Positions 16,848 to 25,651 of a DNA stretch of 64,000 nucleotides are shown here, piece by piece (position 1 is the stretch's first letter; each line of letters starts with the position of its first letter). The translations under genes were made by a program, and so were the position numbers. The notes beneath the pieces are model-generated. The model did no database searches. It saw only the letters and a program-made list of their open reading frames with translations, and was not told where the DNA came from. Source of the stretch: JAWPMT01 sp965267435. GTDB lineage: Bacteria; Bacteroidota; Bacteroidia; Cytophagales; Cyclobacteriaceae. The stretch spans positions 310,001 through 374,000 of the forward strand of contig OZ253960.1 of NCBI GenBank assembly GCA_965267435.1, given 5' to 3'.

Positions 16848-17922
16848 ACGTGAATTTCATCAACAAAATAATCCAGCTCAATTGACACTCAAAGTACTGG
16901 TAGTGGATGACTCCGCATTCATGCGGCTGCTGTTGTCAGACATACTGTCCGAGGACCCGGAGATTGAGGTCGTGGGTACCGCATGTGATGGCAAGGATGC
17001 TGTAGCGAAGGTCCAGGAGTTAAGTCCAGATCTCGTGTTGCTTGACATGAACATGGGGCAGTATGACGGGCTTTATGCCGTCGAGCACATCATGAAGATC
17101 CACCCCGTGCCGATACTTATTCTTAGTGCGGTAGGCAACACGGATTTGGAGCCAATATTCGATGCCCTGAGACATGGTGCTGTTGACTACATGAATAAGC
17201 CGGTACGCAACAACTCCAAGTTGCGCTCAATGGATATGGAGCTGATTCGTAAAATCAAGAGTGCGGCAAGGGCCAAGCCCACCATCCACGTCAACGAATC
17301 AAAGCCGGTCGAAACCGTCGAGCTGAAGCCCAGAAAGACAAAGAAACGTGCCTACGACATCATCGTGATCGGTGCGTCTACAGGAGGGCCGTCAGCCATT
17401 GAAAATGTCATCAGCGCTTTTCCTGCTAATCTGGATGTGCCCGTGCTGATTGGTCAACATATGCCTGCCAATTTCATCCAACCATTTGTGGATCGGCTCA
17501 ATAAGTTGAGTCCGCTTTCGGTACAAATGGGGCAAAAAGGGATGGTGTTGAGGCCAGGCTCTGTTTATATCGCCCCCGGAGACCGCAACATGATCGTCGA
17601 GTTGGACAAGAGCACGGGACTGCCAGTCATAGGTTTCAATCCCGACGTGTTTCGTGAATACAACAATCCATCCATCAACGCGCTCATGCTGAGCGTAGCG
17701 AAGGTCTATGGTAAAAAGACGCTTGGAGCCATTTTGACTGGGATGGGCAAGGATGGCGTGAGAGGACTCTCAGCCATCAAAGACAGTGGAGGATACACCG
17801 TATCTCAAGACAAGGCAACATCGGTGATCTACGGAATGCCCAAAGTGGCCTACGACACCGGAGCAGTACTCGAGGTACTGAGTATCAAGGAAATAGGAAG
17901 TTTTTTAGTGAGCAAGTTATAA
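16825..17922 (+). CDS. cheB: Chemotaxis response regulator protein-glutamate methylesterase
   Basis: CheB removes methyl groups from receptor glutamates and so resets adaptation. The product has a receiver domain (about 22-140; acidic pair D28-D29, phospho-acceptor D74, conserved Lys in YMNKPV) and a methylesterase domain (about 170-362) with catalytic S185 (GASTGGPS), H212 (GQHMP) and D310 (LTGMGKDGV). The ATG at 16825 gives a 20-residue polar lead and a 23-nt overlap with the preceding gene; a TTG at 16882 would start directly at the receiver and is possible. CheA follows after 11 bp. Confidence 0.96.
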   Translation: MRYQRYNKREFHQQNNPAQLTLKVLVVDDSAFMRLLLSDILSEDPEIEVVGTACDGKDAVAKVQELSPDLVLLDMNMGQYDGLYAVEHIMKIHPVPILILSAVGNTDLEPIFDALRHGAVDYMNKPVRNNSKLRSMDMELIRKIKSAARAKPTIHVNESKPVETVELKPRKTKKRAYDIIVIGASTGGPSAIENVISAFPANLDVPVLIGQHMPANFIQPFVDRLNKLSPLSVQMGQKGMVLRPGSVYIAPGDRNMIVELDKSTGLPVIGFNPDVFREYNNPSINALMLSVAKVYGKKTLGAILTGMGKDGVRGLSAIKDSGGYTVSQDKATSVIYGMPKVAYDTGAVLEVLSIKEIGSFLVSKL

Positions 17923-17933
17923 TCTGAAGGAAA

Positions 17934-19685
17934 TTGAACTCGAAAGAATCAGAATATCGCCAACTGTTTCTTCTGGAAGCCACGGAGAATTTTGAAGAGC
18001 TGAATAAACTCTTCATATCCCTGGAAAAGAAGCACGACGACAAGCATGCCATCAACTCTATCTTCAGGATCGTCCATACACTCAAGGGCAATGCCATGGG
18101 TATGGGCTTTGATGCGATAGGGAATCTTGCCCACGTCATGGAAGACGTGATGGGTGAGATCAAAAATGGCAAATTAGACCTGAATAGCGGTTTGTTTGAG
18201 AGCTTGTTTCGAGCCAATGACAAGTTGGGCGAATTGATCAAAGCCGTAGAGACCGAAAAGAAGGTCAGCTACCTGGGGATCAAGACGAAGCTGGAGATCC
18301 TTTTGAAAAACAACCGGGAAGATGAGGGTTCTGAATCGGAAGGTGCTGGTGGCGAGGCTGAAAAGGCTCCATCAGCGGAGGCGACCGATGCGGCGTCATC
18401 CGAAGAGGAGTCAGAGGAAGAGGAAGAAGCGGAGGAGGCGTCAGCCAATGAATCCATCACGTTTGCGGAGGTCATTCAGATACCTGTCAAGAAGATGGAT
18501 GAACTCATGAACTTGATTGGTCAGTTGATCATTGAGCGTGATCGCCTCATCGCCAATACAACGGATCAAAATGGTAGTCGCAGTGAGTTTGAGAGCCTTC
18601 AGCGCATCTCTTCCAATCTGCAGTACAGCATTATGAATGCCCGAATGGTACAGGTGGGCTTTCTCTTCAATAAGTTTCACCGCATTGTGCGAGATGCGGC
18701 GAATGTCGAAGGTAAGCGTGTTGACCTACTACTAAGAGGCACAGAAGTCGAAATCGATCGGAATATTTTGAAGATCATGAGCGATGCCATGATCCACCTG
18801 GCTCGAAACGCCGTCGGACACGGTATCGAGTCGGCGGAGCTAAGGTCTGAGCGCGGCAAGCCGGAGCGGGGTACCATTACGATGGATGCGCGCTATGAGA
18901 GAGACAACGTCGTCATCATGGTCTCAGACGATGGTAATGGCATTGATCCCAAGGTCCTGCGCAGGAAAGTGGTGGAGAAAGGCATGATGTCCAAGGAAGT
19001 GGCCGATACACTGAGTGACGACGACATTGTCATGCAGATATTTGAGCCTGGATTTTCCAATGCCGACAAAGTCACTGAGATCTCTGGAAGAGGTGTGGGC
19101 ATGGACGTAGTGAAGAAGGCAGTCGAGTCGATAGGGGGGCAAGTCACCGTGGATTCCACACCTACGCAAGGCACGACAGTCAATTTACACCTGCCATCGA
19201 GTCTCGCGCTCAAGGGTGCTCTTCTCTTCGAGATACAAGGTCAGGAGTATGCCGTGGCACTCTCCTACACGGAGGCAGTGATCTCATTGAAGAAACAGGA
19301 CATTCACAAGATCAGCACTGGATTGATGTCCAGGTATTTGGAGGAGACCATCTCACTCGTATTCCTGGGCGACTTGATCGACATGCAGCGTCTTTCGGAT
19401 ATTCAGCAAAAGGGCATTCTCCATGAGAGATTTGACGCATTGCCCGATGACGCATCTCTGGATGTGATAGTTGTCTCCTATGGAGGTCGACTTACGGGAC
19501 TGGTCATCGATCGGCTCCTTCATCAGCAGGAGATCATGGAGAAGGGATTGCCCCGGCCACTGGAAAAGACCAAACTACTCAGTGGTACCACAATACTCGG
19601 AAATGGCAACGTATGCCCTGTCTTGGATGTGGCGGCGGTGAGCGACTTGCTTTTTAGACACATGACACACGCCAAATCTGCATAA
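17934..19685 (+). CDS. cheA: Chemotaxis histidine kinase CheA (no P2 domain)
   Basis: The 583-residue kinase reads from a TTG at 17934. P1/HPt carries the phospho-His at residue 48 (RIVHTLKGNA). Instead of a P2 CheY-binding domain there is a strongly acidic, Ser/Ala-rich linker (about 125-180, with EEESEEEEEAEEA). P3 dimerisation (about 185-245), P4 ATPase (N box HLARNAVGHGIE, G1 VSDDGNGID, G2 SGRGVGMDVV) and a C-terminal P5 CheW-like domain (LLFEIQGQEYAVALSYTEAV) follow. All catalytic boxes look intact. Phosphoryl transfer to CheB and the three CheY proteins nearby is expected, without P2-assisted docking. Confidence 0.96.
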   Translation: MNSKESEYRQLFLLEATENFEELNKLFISLEKKHDDKHAINSIFRIVHTLKGNAMGMGFDAIGNLAHVMEDVMGEIKNGKLDLNSGLFESLFRANDKLGELIKAVETEKKVSYLGIKTKLEILLKNNREDEGSESEGAGGEAEKAPSAEATDAASSEEESEEEEEAEEASANESITFAEVIQIPVKKMDELMNLIGQLIIERDRLIANTTDQNGSRSEFESLQRISSNLQYSIMNARMVQVGFLFNKFHRIVRDAANVEGKRVDLLLRGTEVEIDRNILKIMSDAMIHLARNAVGHGIESAELRSERGKPERGTITMDARYERDNVVIMVSDDGNGIDPKVLRRKVVEKGMMSKEVADTLSDDDIVMQIFEPGFSNADKVTEISGRGVGMDVVKKAVESIGGQVTVDSTPTQGTTVNLHLPSSLALKGALLFEIQGQEYAVALSYTEAVISLKKQDIHKISTGLMSRYLEETISLVFLGDLIDMQRLSDIQQKGILHERFDALPDDASLDVIVVSYGGRLTGLVIDRLLHQQEIMEKGLPRPLEKTKLLSGTTILGNGNVCPVLDVAAVSDLLFRHMTHAKSA

Positions 19686-19714
19686 ATGAAAGCCTATTAT
19701 CATCACAACTGAAG

Positions 19715-20533
19715 ATGCTTGTATCTGACGAGGAATTAAGCGCATTGATGGTGGCGATCAAGAATCGCTACGGGTTGGACTTCACCAACTATGAGAAGAC
19801 ATCCCTGAAGCGGGGCATCGTTCGTCTCATGATGAAGCACCAGATGGAGAGCCTCCTGGAGTTGTGGTCTCGCGTACTGAAGGACGGAGAGTTCTTCAAA
19901 GCTGCCATCGACGACTTGTTGGTCAACTTGACCGAGCTCTTTCGAAACCCCGATGTTTGGATAATGATGAGGGACAAGGTGCTCGCCGACCAGGGAACCA
20001 AGCCTCTCCGTATATGGCACGCGGGGTGCAGCACTGGTGAGGAGGTATACACCATGGCGATAGTCCTCGAAGAGAAGGGATTACTAAGCCGAACAAGAGC
20101 GAAAGCGACGGACCTGAGCAAGACGGCTCTCAATAAGGCCATCAAGGGCGATTACCCGTTGGCCATTCTCCAACAATACCTAAAGCCTTTCCTCAAATAT
20201 TTCCCGTATCGCAAGCTAGAGGACTTTTTTGACTTTCATGAGAAGCATGCGACGATCAAGTCACAGTACAAAAGCCACGTAGATTTTCAGATACACAACC
20301 TTGTGCATGATCGCATCTACGAGAAGTACGACATCATTTTTTGTCGCAATGTCATGATCTACTTCGACGAGAAATTGAAAATACAGGTGCTCAACCTCCT
20401 GTACGAGAGCCTCAATCCTGGCGGCCATCTGGTGATCGGGTATTACGACATTATGCCAGATTATGGTAAAACCTTATTTCAGCTGTACGACGTAAAAACT
20501 CGGATCTACACGCGTCGGGAGGTCCCATCATAA
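19715..20533 (+). CDS. cheR: Chemotaxis protein methyltransferase CheR
   Basis: CheR methylates receptor glutamates with S-adenosylmethionine. The 272-residue product has the small N-terminal helical domain (about 1-80, with LTELFRNPDVW at the domain junction) and the SAM-binding Rossmann domain (IWHAGCSTGEEVYTMA, ATDLSKTALNKA, IIFCRNVMIYFDE). Family length and motif order are normal. There is no TPR or other extension. It lies 29 bp after cheA and 12 bp before the first cheY. Together with CheB it gives the locus a full adaptation pair. Confidence 0.96.
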   Translation: MLVSDEELSALMVAIKNRYGLDFTNYEKTSLKRGIVRLMMKHQMESLLELWSRVLKDGEFFKAAIDDLLVNLTELFRNPDVWIMMRDKVLADQGTKPLRIWHAGCSTGEEVYTMAIVLEEKGLLSRTRAKATDLSKTALNKAIKGDYPLAILQQYLKPFLKYFPYRKLEDFFDFHEKHATIKSQYKSHVDFQIHNLVHDRIYEKYDIIFCRNVMIYFDEKLKIQVLNLLYESLNPGGHLVIGYYDIMPDYGKTLFQLYDVKTRIYTRREVPS

Positions 20534-20545
20534 AATCAACTTGCT

Positions 20546-20911
20546 ATGAAAAAGACAGTTTTAATCGTCGACGACTCCACCTATATCAGGAAAACGATTG
20601 CTGATATCCTTTCGCAGCGCGATGATCTGGAGGTGATTGCTAGCGTGGCCAGTGGCGAGTCTGCCATTGATCGGGCGATCGAGTTGCAGCCTGATTTGTT
20701 GACACTTGACAACATCTTACCCGACATGCATGGCCTGGATATTCTCCGTGCCGTCAAAGGTCACTTACCGACTACGAAAGTCCTCATGATCAGTGCCGTC
20801 GGACAGGAATCCGTCATCAACGAAGCGATGGAATGCGGGGCTGCTGACTACCTCGTAAAGCCCTTTACCGAGGATGCGCTTCTAACCGCTTTAAGCCATG
20901 TTCTTGACTGA
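20546..20911 (+). CDS. cheY: CheY-type single-domain response regulator (1)
   Basis: The 121-residue receiver domain is alone. The acidic pair is in IVDDSTYIRK, the phospho-acceptor is D55 (LTLDNILPDMHG), the Thr/Ser switch lies in MISAVGQESV, and the Lys is in DYLVKPFTED. There is no output domain, so it should act by protein-protein contact. It is very similar to the receiver at 21774 (same D-N-I-L-P-D-M core), suggesting duplication. The 184 bp after it hold no gene. Confidence 0.95.
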   Translation: MKKTVLIVDDSTYIRKTIADILSQRDDLEVIASVASGESAIDRAIELQPDLLTLDNILPDMHGLDILRAVKGHLPTTKVLMISAVGQESVINEAMECGAADYLVKPFTEDALLTALSHVLD

Positions 20912-21095
20912 TTACAAGCCAAATACCTTAATACGGGAAATACCCACACCGAGTGAATACAGGTTTTACATCATTCATGTCAACAAATTCCATACTGGAT
21001 CACAATTACTTTCACACCAATAAATATGTTGGAAATTCGCATTAGAGAGATTTTGAATATACCAGCTTGGAAAGAAAGAAAACTAAAAAGGAACG

Positions 21096-21695
21096 ATGCT
21101 TAACAACTTCGATAAGAACGAACTGGAAGTAGCCACAAAGCTCATTTTTGATGGTCTTTCGATGGCCAAAGCCAGCATGGAGCAGATCCTTCAGAGCCCC
21201 ATTACCATCAAGAAGATCGATTACAGCGACGAGGATAAAGAGTTGCCAACTTTCGATGCAAACAGTGGTCATGAGGTGCACCTCATTCGCACAGAATTGA
21301 TCGGCGAATTGAAAGGGATCAGCCACCTAATATTCACAGAAGAGGATGTCAACAGGATCTGCAAGGCGTGCTTACCTGGCAATGTTCTGGATGACGATTC
21401 ACCGGAGAGTCAGATGATGAAGATGGGTTTTCTCACGGAGATCGACAACATGGTCGCTGCGGCGGTCATAACTGAATTCTCAAACTTTCTGGGTCTGGAT
21501 ATTTTCGGTCACGTGCCGTCGCTGCATGTCATGAAGTCGAACGAGGTCAACGACTACCTGGCCAAGGAGTCTACCGACATCGATTCGATCATTCATTTCA
21601 AGGCAATATTTCATGGAACAGAGTTGGATATTTCTCCAGACTTCGTATGGATTTTTCAGAACGAATTGGTTCAAAAAATCAAGCAACTGGTCTGA
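21096..21695 (+). CDS. CheC/CheX-type CheY-phosphatase-like protein (1)
   Basis: The 199-residue product has one copy of the active-site pattern of the CheC/CheX/FliY phosphatases: E115-x2-N118 followed after exactly 22 residues by P141 (TEIDNMVAAAV ... GHVPSL). The D/S usually four residues before the Glu is Gly here. It is closely related in length and layout to the protein at 26748, in which the motif residues have the same numbers (E115, N118, P141). Both share an N-terminal region of about 90 residues that I do not recognise. Expected role: dephosphorylating one of the CheY proteins, most likely the one 78 bp downstream. Confidence 0.75.
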   Translation: MLNNFDKNELEVATKLIFDGLSMAKASMEQILQSPITIKKIDYSDEDKELPTFDANSGHEVHLIRTELIGELKGISHLIFTEEDVNRICKACLPGNVLDDDSPESQMMKMGFLTEIDNMVAAAVITEFSNFLGLDIFGHVPSLHVMKSNEVNDYLAKESTDIDSIIHFKAIFHGTELDISPDFVWIFQNELVQKIKQLV

Positions 21696-21773
21696 TAGCC
21701 AGTCACTAACACTAAGAGAATATTTTAAAACAAAAATAAGGGACAAGCTTCCATCATTAATCATACAAACACC

Positions 21774-22133
21774 ATGGCTAAGAAAGTATTAATCGTTGAT
21801 GACTCCATTTACATGCGATCATTGATCAAGAACTCCCTTGAGGAAGCCGGCTTTGAAATTGTCGGAGAAGCACCTAACGGTGAGACAGCAATAGACCTCG
21901 CATTGGAGCTTCAGCCTGACCTGATCACACTCGACAACATCCTGCCTGACATGATGGGGTTTGAGATCTTAAAAGTGATCAAAGAAGAAGGACTAGACTC
22001 AAAAGTCGTAATGGTTAGCGCCGTTGGCCAGCAAACAGTGGTCAACAAGGGTCGCGAGCTGGGAGCTGAAGAGTACATCGTGAAGCCCTTCACTTCAGAG
22101 GACCTGGTCGAAGTAGTCAATCGGGTAATGTAA
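21774..22133 (+). CDS. cheY: CheY-type single-domain response regulator (2)
   Basis: The 119-residue receiver has the acidic pair in LIVDDSIYMR, the phospho-acceptor D54 (ITLDNILPDMMG), the switch residue in MVSAVGQQTV and the Lys in YIVKPFTSED. No output domain is present. It is a close relative of the receiver at 20546. It sits between a CheC-type phosphatase gene and the membrane CheA-like kinase, which suggests these three form a phosphorylation-dephosphorylation set. Confidence 0.95.
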   Translation: MAKKVLIVDDSIYMRSLIKNSLEEAGFEIVGEAPNGETAIDLALELQPDLITLDNILPDMMGFEILKVIKEEGLDSKVVMVSAVGQQTVVNKGRELGAEEYIVKPFTSEDLVEVVNRVM

Positions 22134-22192
22134 TTGCAGCCACCACTCGACACTATCTGGTTCGGGTGTGCGCTATTTAAAGATCTAGTGAT

Positions 22193-24817
22193 ATGAAAAG
22201 TCTTTACAACCTGTCTATTAGGAAGAAGTTTGCATTAGTCATCGTACCGTTGATTGTAATAATCCTGTGCTTTGACTATCTGCAGATCAAGCACAAGTAC
22301 TTCGACTACAAGGACGCCTCCCGTCTGAACAAAGCCATTGTGGTCGGTATAGAAATCAATCATGTTGTCCACGAATTGCAGAAGGAGCGAAGTATCTCTG
22401 TAGGATTTCTGGCCAATGGAGGGGCGGATTTCTTGAGAGATTTGGCTGCACAGCGGCGAAAAACGGATAGCACAATCCACCAATTCGAAAGAGAAATAGA
22501 GGATCCCAAGTTGTCTGACCTCATCAAATTGCATGGTGAGGACCTGGCGCACTTGCGCAATTATTTCGCTAAGATCAAGCAGCTGCGCAATCAGGTCGAT
22601 GAATTGGATGTCAACACGGAGGAGGCCATCGCTTACTTCTCAGATATCAACAATATTGCCCTCAATACGGTCAACGAACTTATCAATGAGACGCGTGACA
22701 AGTCGGTTGCCCAGCAGGTGCATGCCATTATTTACTTTTTGAAGTCCAAGGAGTACTCCAGTATCGAGCGGGCCATTGGTACACAGGCCTTTGCGCAGAG
22801 CCACTTGGACTATGAGACTTACAGGGAATTTACCACAGTCGTTGCGAAGCAAAATGCCTTCATGGAGGCTTTTCAGACCATCTCGAACGAGGAGTCCAAA
22901 GAGTACTACAACCGAATTGTAACCGGCCCGGATGTCGAGCAGGTCGAACGATTGAGGGCATTGCTCTTTGAGAATGGTGAATTCGAAGAGGATCCGCAAT
23001 ACTGGTACGACATCAGTACCAACCGCATCAATGGCCTGAAGCGCGTCGAGGACTTCATGTCGGACAAAATACAGCAGTATACAGAGAGCATTGCGAGTGG
23101 TGCGAACCAGTCATTCTGGGGCTTTGTCGCCCTCGATTTGGGGATCGGAATCATTGCCTTCTTCCTGATGACTACCATTGTCAGCAACCTCCTTGAGAAT
23201 GTCAAACGTCTCGAGGAGTATACGCGCAAAGTCTCATCCGGAGAGTTAGAGAGCAAGGTGCAGATTCAGACCAGGGACGAACTGGGTAAGTATGCCCAGA
23301 CTTTCAACATCATGGTCGATGAGATCAAGAAATCACAAGCAGCGCTCAAGAAGGAGCGTGATCATGCCAACTACCTGTATGAGAACATCTACAAGCAGTC
23401 AGAGGTAGTATTCGAGAATGTGCAGCAGGGGATATTCCTCCTCGATGACCAGTTCAGGATCAGCAAGCTGTATTCGAAGGCGATGGAAGGAATCTTTGAT
23501 CGTAAGAAGATCGGCGGTGAGAGCTTCACAAGCTTCATGCGGCCGTTGATCTTACCTAGAGAACTCGAGGCACTTGAGATGTTCATGAGACACCTCTTCA
23601 ATCCCGAAATGGACGAAGCGGTGGTCAATCAGCTGAACCCTATTGAGCAGGTGAAGATCTTCACTGAGAAAAACGGCACAGTTAGCAATAAGTACATTAA
23701 GGTCTCGTTTACGAGGATTTTCCGCAAGGCCGAGATCCAAAATATCATGGTGACAATCTCAGACGAGACCAAATCCGTGTTATTGCAGAAGCACCTTGAG
23801 GAAGCGGAGACGAAGAAAAAGCAGGAGACAGAGCAGGTGCTAAGCATCTTGAAGATCGATCCTTCCGTCATGCGAGGGTTCCTCTTCAATTCAAAGAAGA
23901 CGCTTACTCAGATCTCTGAGAAGTACGAGTCAAACGATGGCGAAGATTACAGCGAACTACTGGACTACACTTTTGAGACCATACACAACCTCAAGGGCAA
24001 CGCCAGTGTCATCGGCCTCGAACTGATGAGTGCGAAGTTCCACGAAATCGAAGAGGGCATCACACAGCTGAAGGGCCGGGATATCAAGGGAAAGGACTTC
24101 CTCTCTGTCCTCTATGAGATCGACCAGGCAGACAAGATGCTCAATGAAATGAACGTGATGCTCCGCAAGGTGGCGAACATCTATCGTACGATACCTTCAG
24201 AGGGACAGGTTGTTTCTAATATCATGGTAATCAACACGTTGCAAAAAGGTGTTGAGACCTTGAGTGAAGAGACAGGCAAGTCTGTCAACTTCAATATCAA
24301 CAACGAAAATAACGTGGTGATACCCGAGCAATACATCAATCCTTTTCGGGATTCGATGATACAGCTGATCCGCAATTCACTGGCACATGGCATAGAGCCG
24401 GCAAGTGAGCGAATGGCGCAGGGCAAAAGCTCTAAGGGTAACATCATAGTCGATATAAGCACTACACAAGACGAGGAACTACTGGTGTCCTACAAGGACG
24501 ATGGCGCAGGACTGGACCTTGACAAGATCAAGGAACAGGCCGTCACTAGAAACATCATCTCGGAGTTTGAGGCGGAGAAGATGGCAGATGATGAGGTGCC
24601 GGCGTTGATCTTCCATGCGGGCTTCAGTACTACGGAGAAAGCTGACAATGTATCAGGAAGAGGACAGGGGATGAATCTTGTGAAGTCTTTGATAGAAGAA
24701 CACAACGGGGAATTTGAGATCAACTTCGACAAGGGTCGATTCTTTGAAATGGTTATCAAGCTGCCCGGTGTACACCAAAGTGAAGACGAAGAAACCGAAG
24801 AAATCGAAGAATCATGA
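22193..24817 (+). CDS. Membrane CheA-like histidine kinase: NIT sensor, HAMP, PAS, HPt, ATPase
   Basis: The 874-residue kinase has a first transmembrane helix (about 13-30, FALVIVPLIVIILCFDYL) and an all-helical extracytoplasmic region of about 280 residues with the HELQKERSISVGFLANGG start typical of nitrate/nitrite-sensing NIT domains. A second transmembrane helix (about 308-332), a HAMP domain (RKVSSGELESKVQIQTRDEL) and a PAS-like segment (about 405-530, ENVQQGIFLLDDQFRISKL) follow. An HPt-like helix bundle carries H598 (TIHNLKGNAS). The C-terminus is a CheA-type ATPase (QLIRNSLAHGIE, YKDDGAGLD, SGRGQGMNLV). No CheW-like P5 domain and no receiver are present, so it should signal outside the CheW array. 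It overlaps the next cheY by 4 nt. Confidence 0.88.
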   Translation: MKSLYNLSIRKKFALVIVPLIVIILCFDYLQIKHKYFDYKDASRLNKAIVVGIEINHVVHELQKERSISVGFLANGGADFLRDLAAQRRKTDSTIHQFEREIEDPKLSDLIKLHGEDLAHLRNYFAKIKQLRNQVDELDVNTEEAIAYFSDINNIALNTVNELINETRDKSVAQQVHAIIYFLKSKEYSSIERAIGTQAFAQSHLDYETYREFTTVVAKQNAFMEAFQTISNEESKEYYNRIVTGPDVEQVERLRALLFENGEFEEDPQYWYDISTNRINGLKRVEDFMSDKIQQYTESIASGANQSFWGFVALDLGIGIIAFFLMTTIVSNLLENVKRLEEYTRKVSSGELESKVQIQTRDELGKYAQTFNIMVDEIKKSQAALKKERDHANYLYENIYKQSEVVFENVQQGIFLLDDQFRISKLYSKAMEGIFDRKKIGGESFTSFMRPLILPRELEALEMFMRHLFNPEMDEAVVNQLNPIEQVKIFTEKNGTVSNKYIKVSFTRIFRKAEIQNIMVTISDETKSVLLQKHLEEAETKKKQETEQVLSILKIDPSVMRGFLFNSKKTLTQISEKYESNDGEDYSELLDYTFETIHNLKGNASVIGLELMSAKFHEIEEGITQLKGRDIKGKDFLSVLYEIDQADKMLNEMNVMLRKVANIYRTIPSEGQVVSNIMVINTLQKGVETLSEETGKSVNFNINNENNVVIPEQYINPFRDSMIQLIRNSLAHGIEPASERMAQGKSSKGNIIVDISTTQDEELLVSYKDDGAGLDLDKIKEQAVTRNIISEFEAEKMADDEVPALIFHAGFSTTEKADNVSGRGQGMNLVKSLIEEHNGEFEINFDKGRFFEMVIKLPGVHQSEDEETEEIEES

Positions 24818-25182
24818 GGTTACTAATTGTAGATGATTCCTCCATCATGCGGCGGACGATCGAGAAAAATCTCTCGCACTACGATCTTGAGATCATAGGG
24901 ATGGCTGCCAATGGCGTGGAGGCACTAGATATTGTCCAACGCGAAAAACCGGACGTTGTCACCCTGGATATCACCATGCCGGAGATGGACGGGCTGACTT
25001 GCCTGGAGCGCATGATGGAGATCCACCCGGATGTGCGGGTGATGATCATCACTGCGCTGTCGGACAAACTCACAGGACTGTTGGCATTGGATAAAGGAGC
25101 CAGAGGCTTCTTGTACAAGCCTGTCACTTCTGACGATTTGGAAAAGGCATTTGACAAATTATTGAAGCGCGATGAAGTCTAA
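24814..25182 (+). CDS. cheY: CheY-type single-domain response regulator (3)
   Basis: The 122-residue receiver starts in an ATGA overlap with the NIT-type kinase and its end overlaps the cheX start by 11 nt. The acidic pair is in LIVDDSSIMRR, the phospho-acceptor is D52 (VTLDITMPEMDG), the switch is in MIITALSDK and the Lys is in FLYKPVTSDD. It differs from the other two CheY proteins (T-M-P-E-M-D-G rather than I-L-P-D-M). Translational coupling to the kinase suggests it is that kinase's cognate acceptor. Confidence 0.95.
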   Translation: MRLLIVDDSSIMRRTIEKNLSHYDLEIIGMAANGVEALDIVQREKPDVVTLDITMPEMDGLTCLERMMEIHPDVRVMIITALSDKLTGLLALDKGARGFLYKPVTSDDLEKAFDKLLKRDEV

Positions 25183-25639
25183 CAAAGAAGAGTTCGAGTC
25201 CACGTGCAATCTCTTCATTAATTCCGTAAGCAATTATTTCAAGCACCTTACGGAAGTTGATTCTACGATCAACGTACCATACATTAAAGAAACAGAAGGA
25301 TTAGTACTCAAGGATTACACAGGGATGATTGCCATCTCTGGGAGTAAGAAGGGCTTCGTCTACATTTCCGGCGACCGCGAAATGTTCGAAGACCTGATCA
25401 ACATTTTCATCGGAATCGATGACCCCACCAAAGCGGATGTACTCGACATGGCAGGAGAGATCTCAAATGTCGTTGCGGGAAATGTAAGGGCCAATTTGGG
25501 CACCAACTTCATGATCTCCGTGCCGGTGGTATTTGAGGGGATGCCGTCAGAGGTAAAAGTCACCACTGATGTCACCGTGTACGTGATTCCGTTGAGGTGG
25601 AAAAAACACGAGGCGTTCGTAGTGATTGGATTACAGTAA
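25172..25639 (+). CDS. cheX: CheX-type phosphatase
   Basis: The 155-residue protein matches CheX in length, with the active-site pattern D92-x3-E96-x2-N99 (LDMAGEISNVVAGNV). Beta strands on either side include GFVYISGDREMF and VTVYVIPLRW. CheX dimers hydrolyse the aspartyl-phosphate of CheY. The start codon lies inside the end of the third cheY gene, so the two proteins are probably made in similar amounts. Prolines follow the Asn after about 18 and 24 residues rather than the exact 22 of the other two phosphatases in this locus. Confidence 0.85.
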   Translation: MKSNKEEFESTCNLFINSVSNYFKHLTEVDSTINVPYIKETEGLVLKDYTGMIAISGSKKGFVYISGDREMFEDLINIFIGIDDPTKADVLDMAGEISNVVAGNVRANLGTNFMISVPVVFEGMPSEVKVTTDVTVYVIPLRWKKHEAFVVIGLQ

Positions 25640-25651
25640 AAGGAAAATGTC

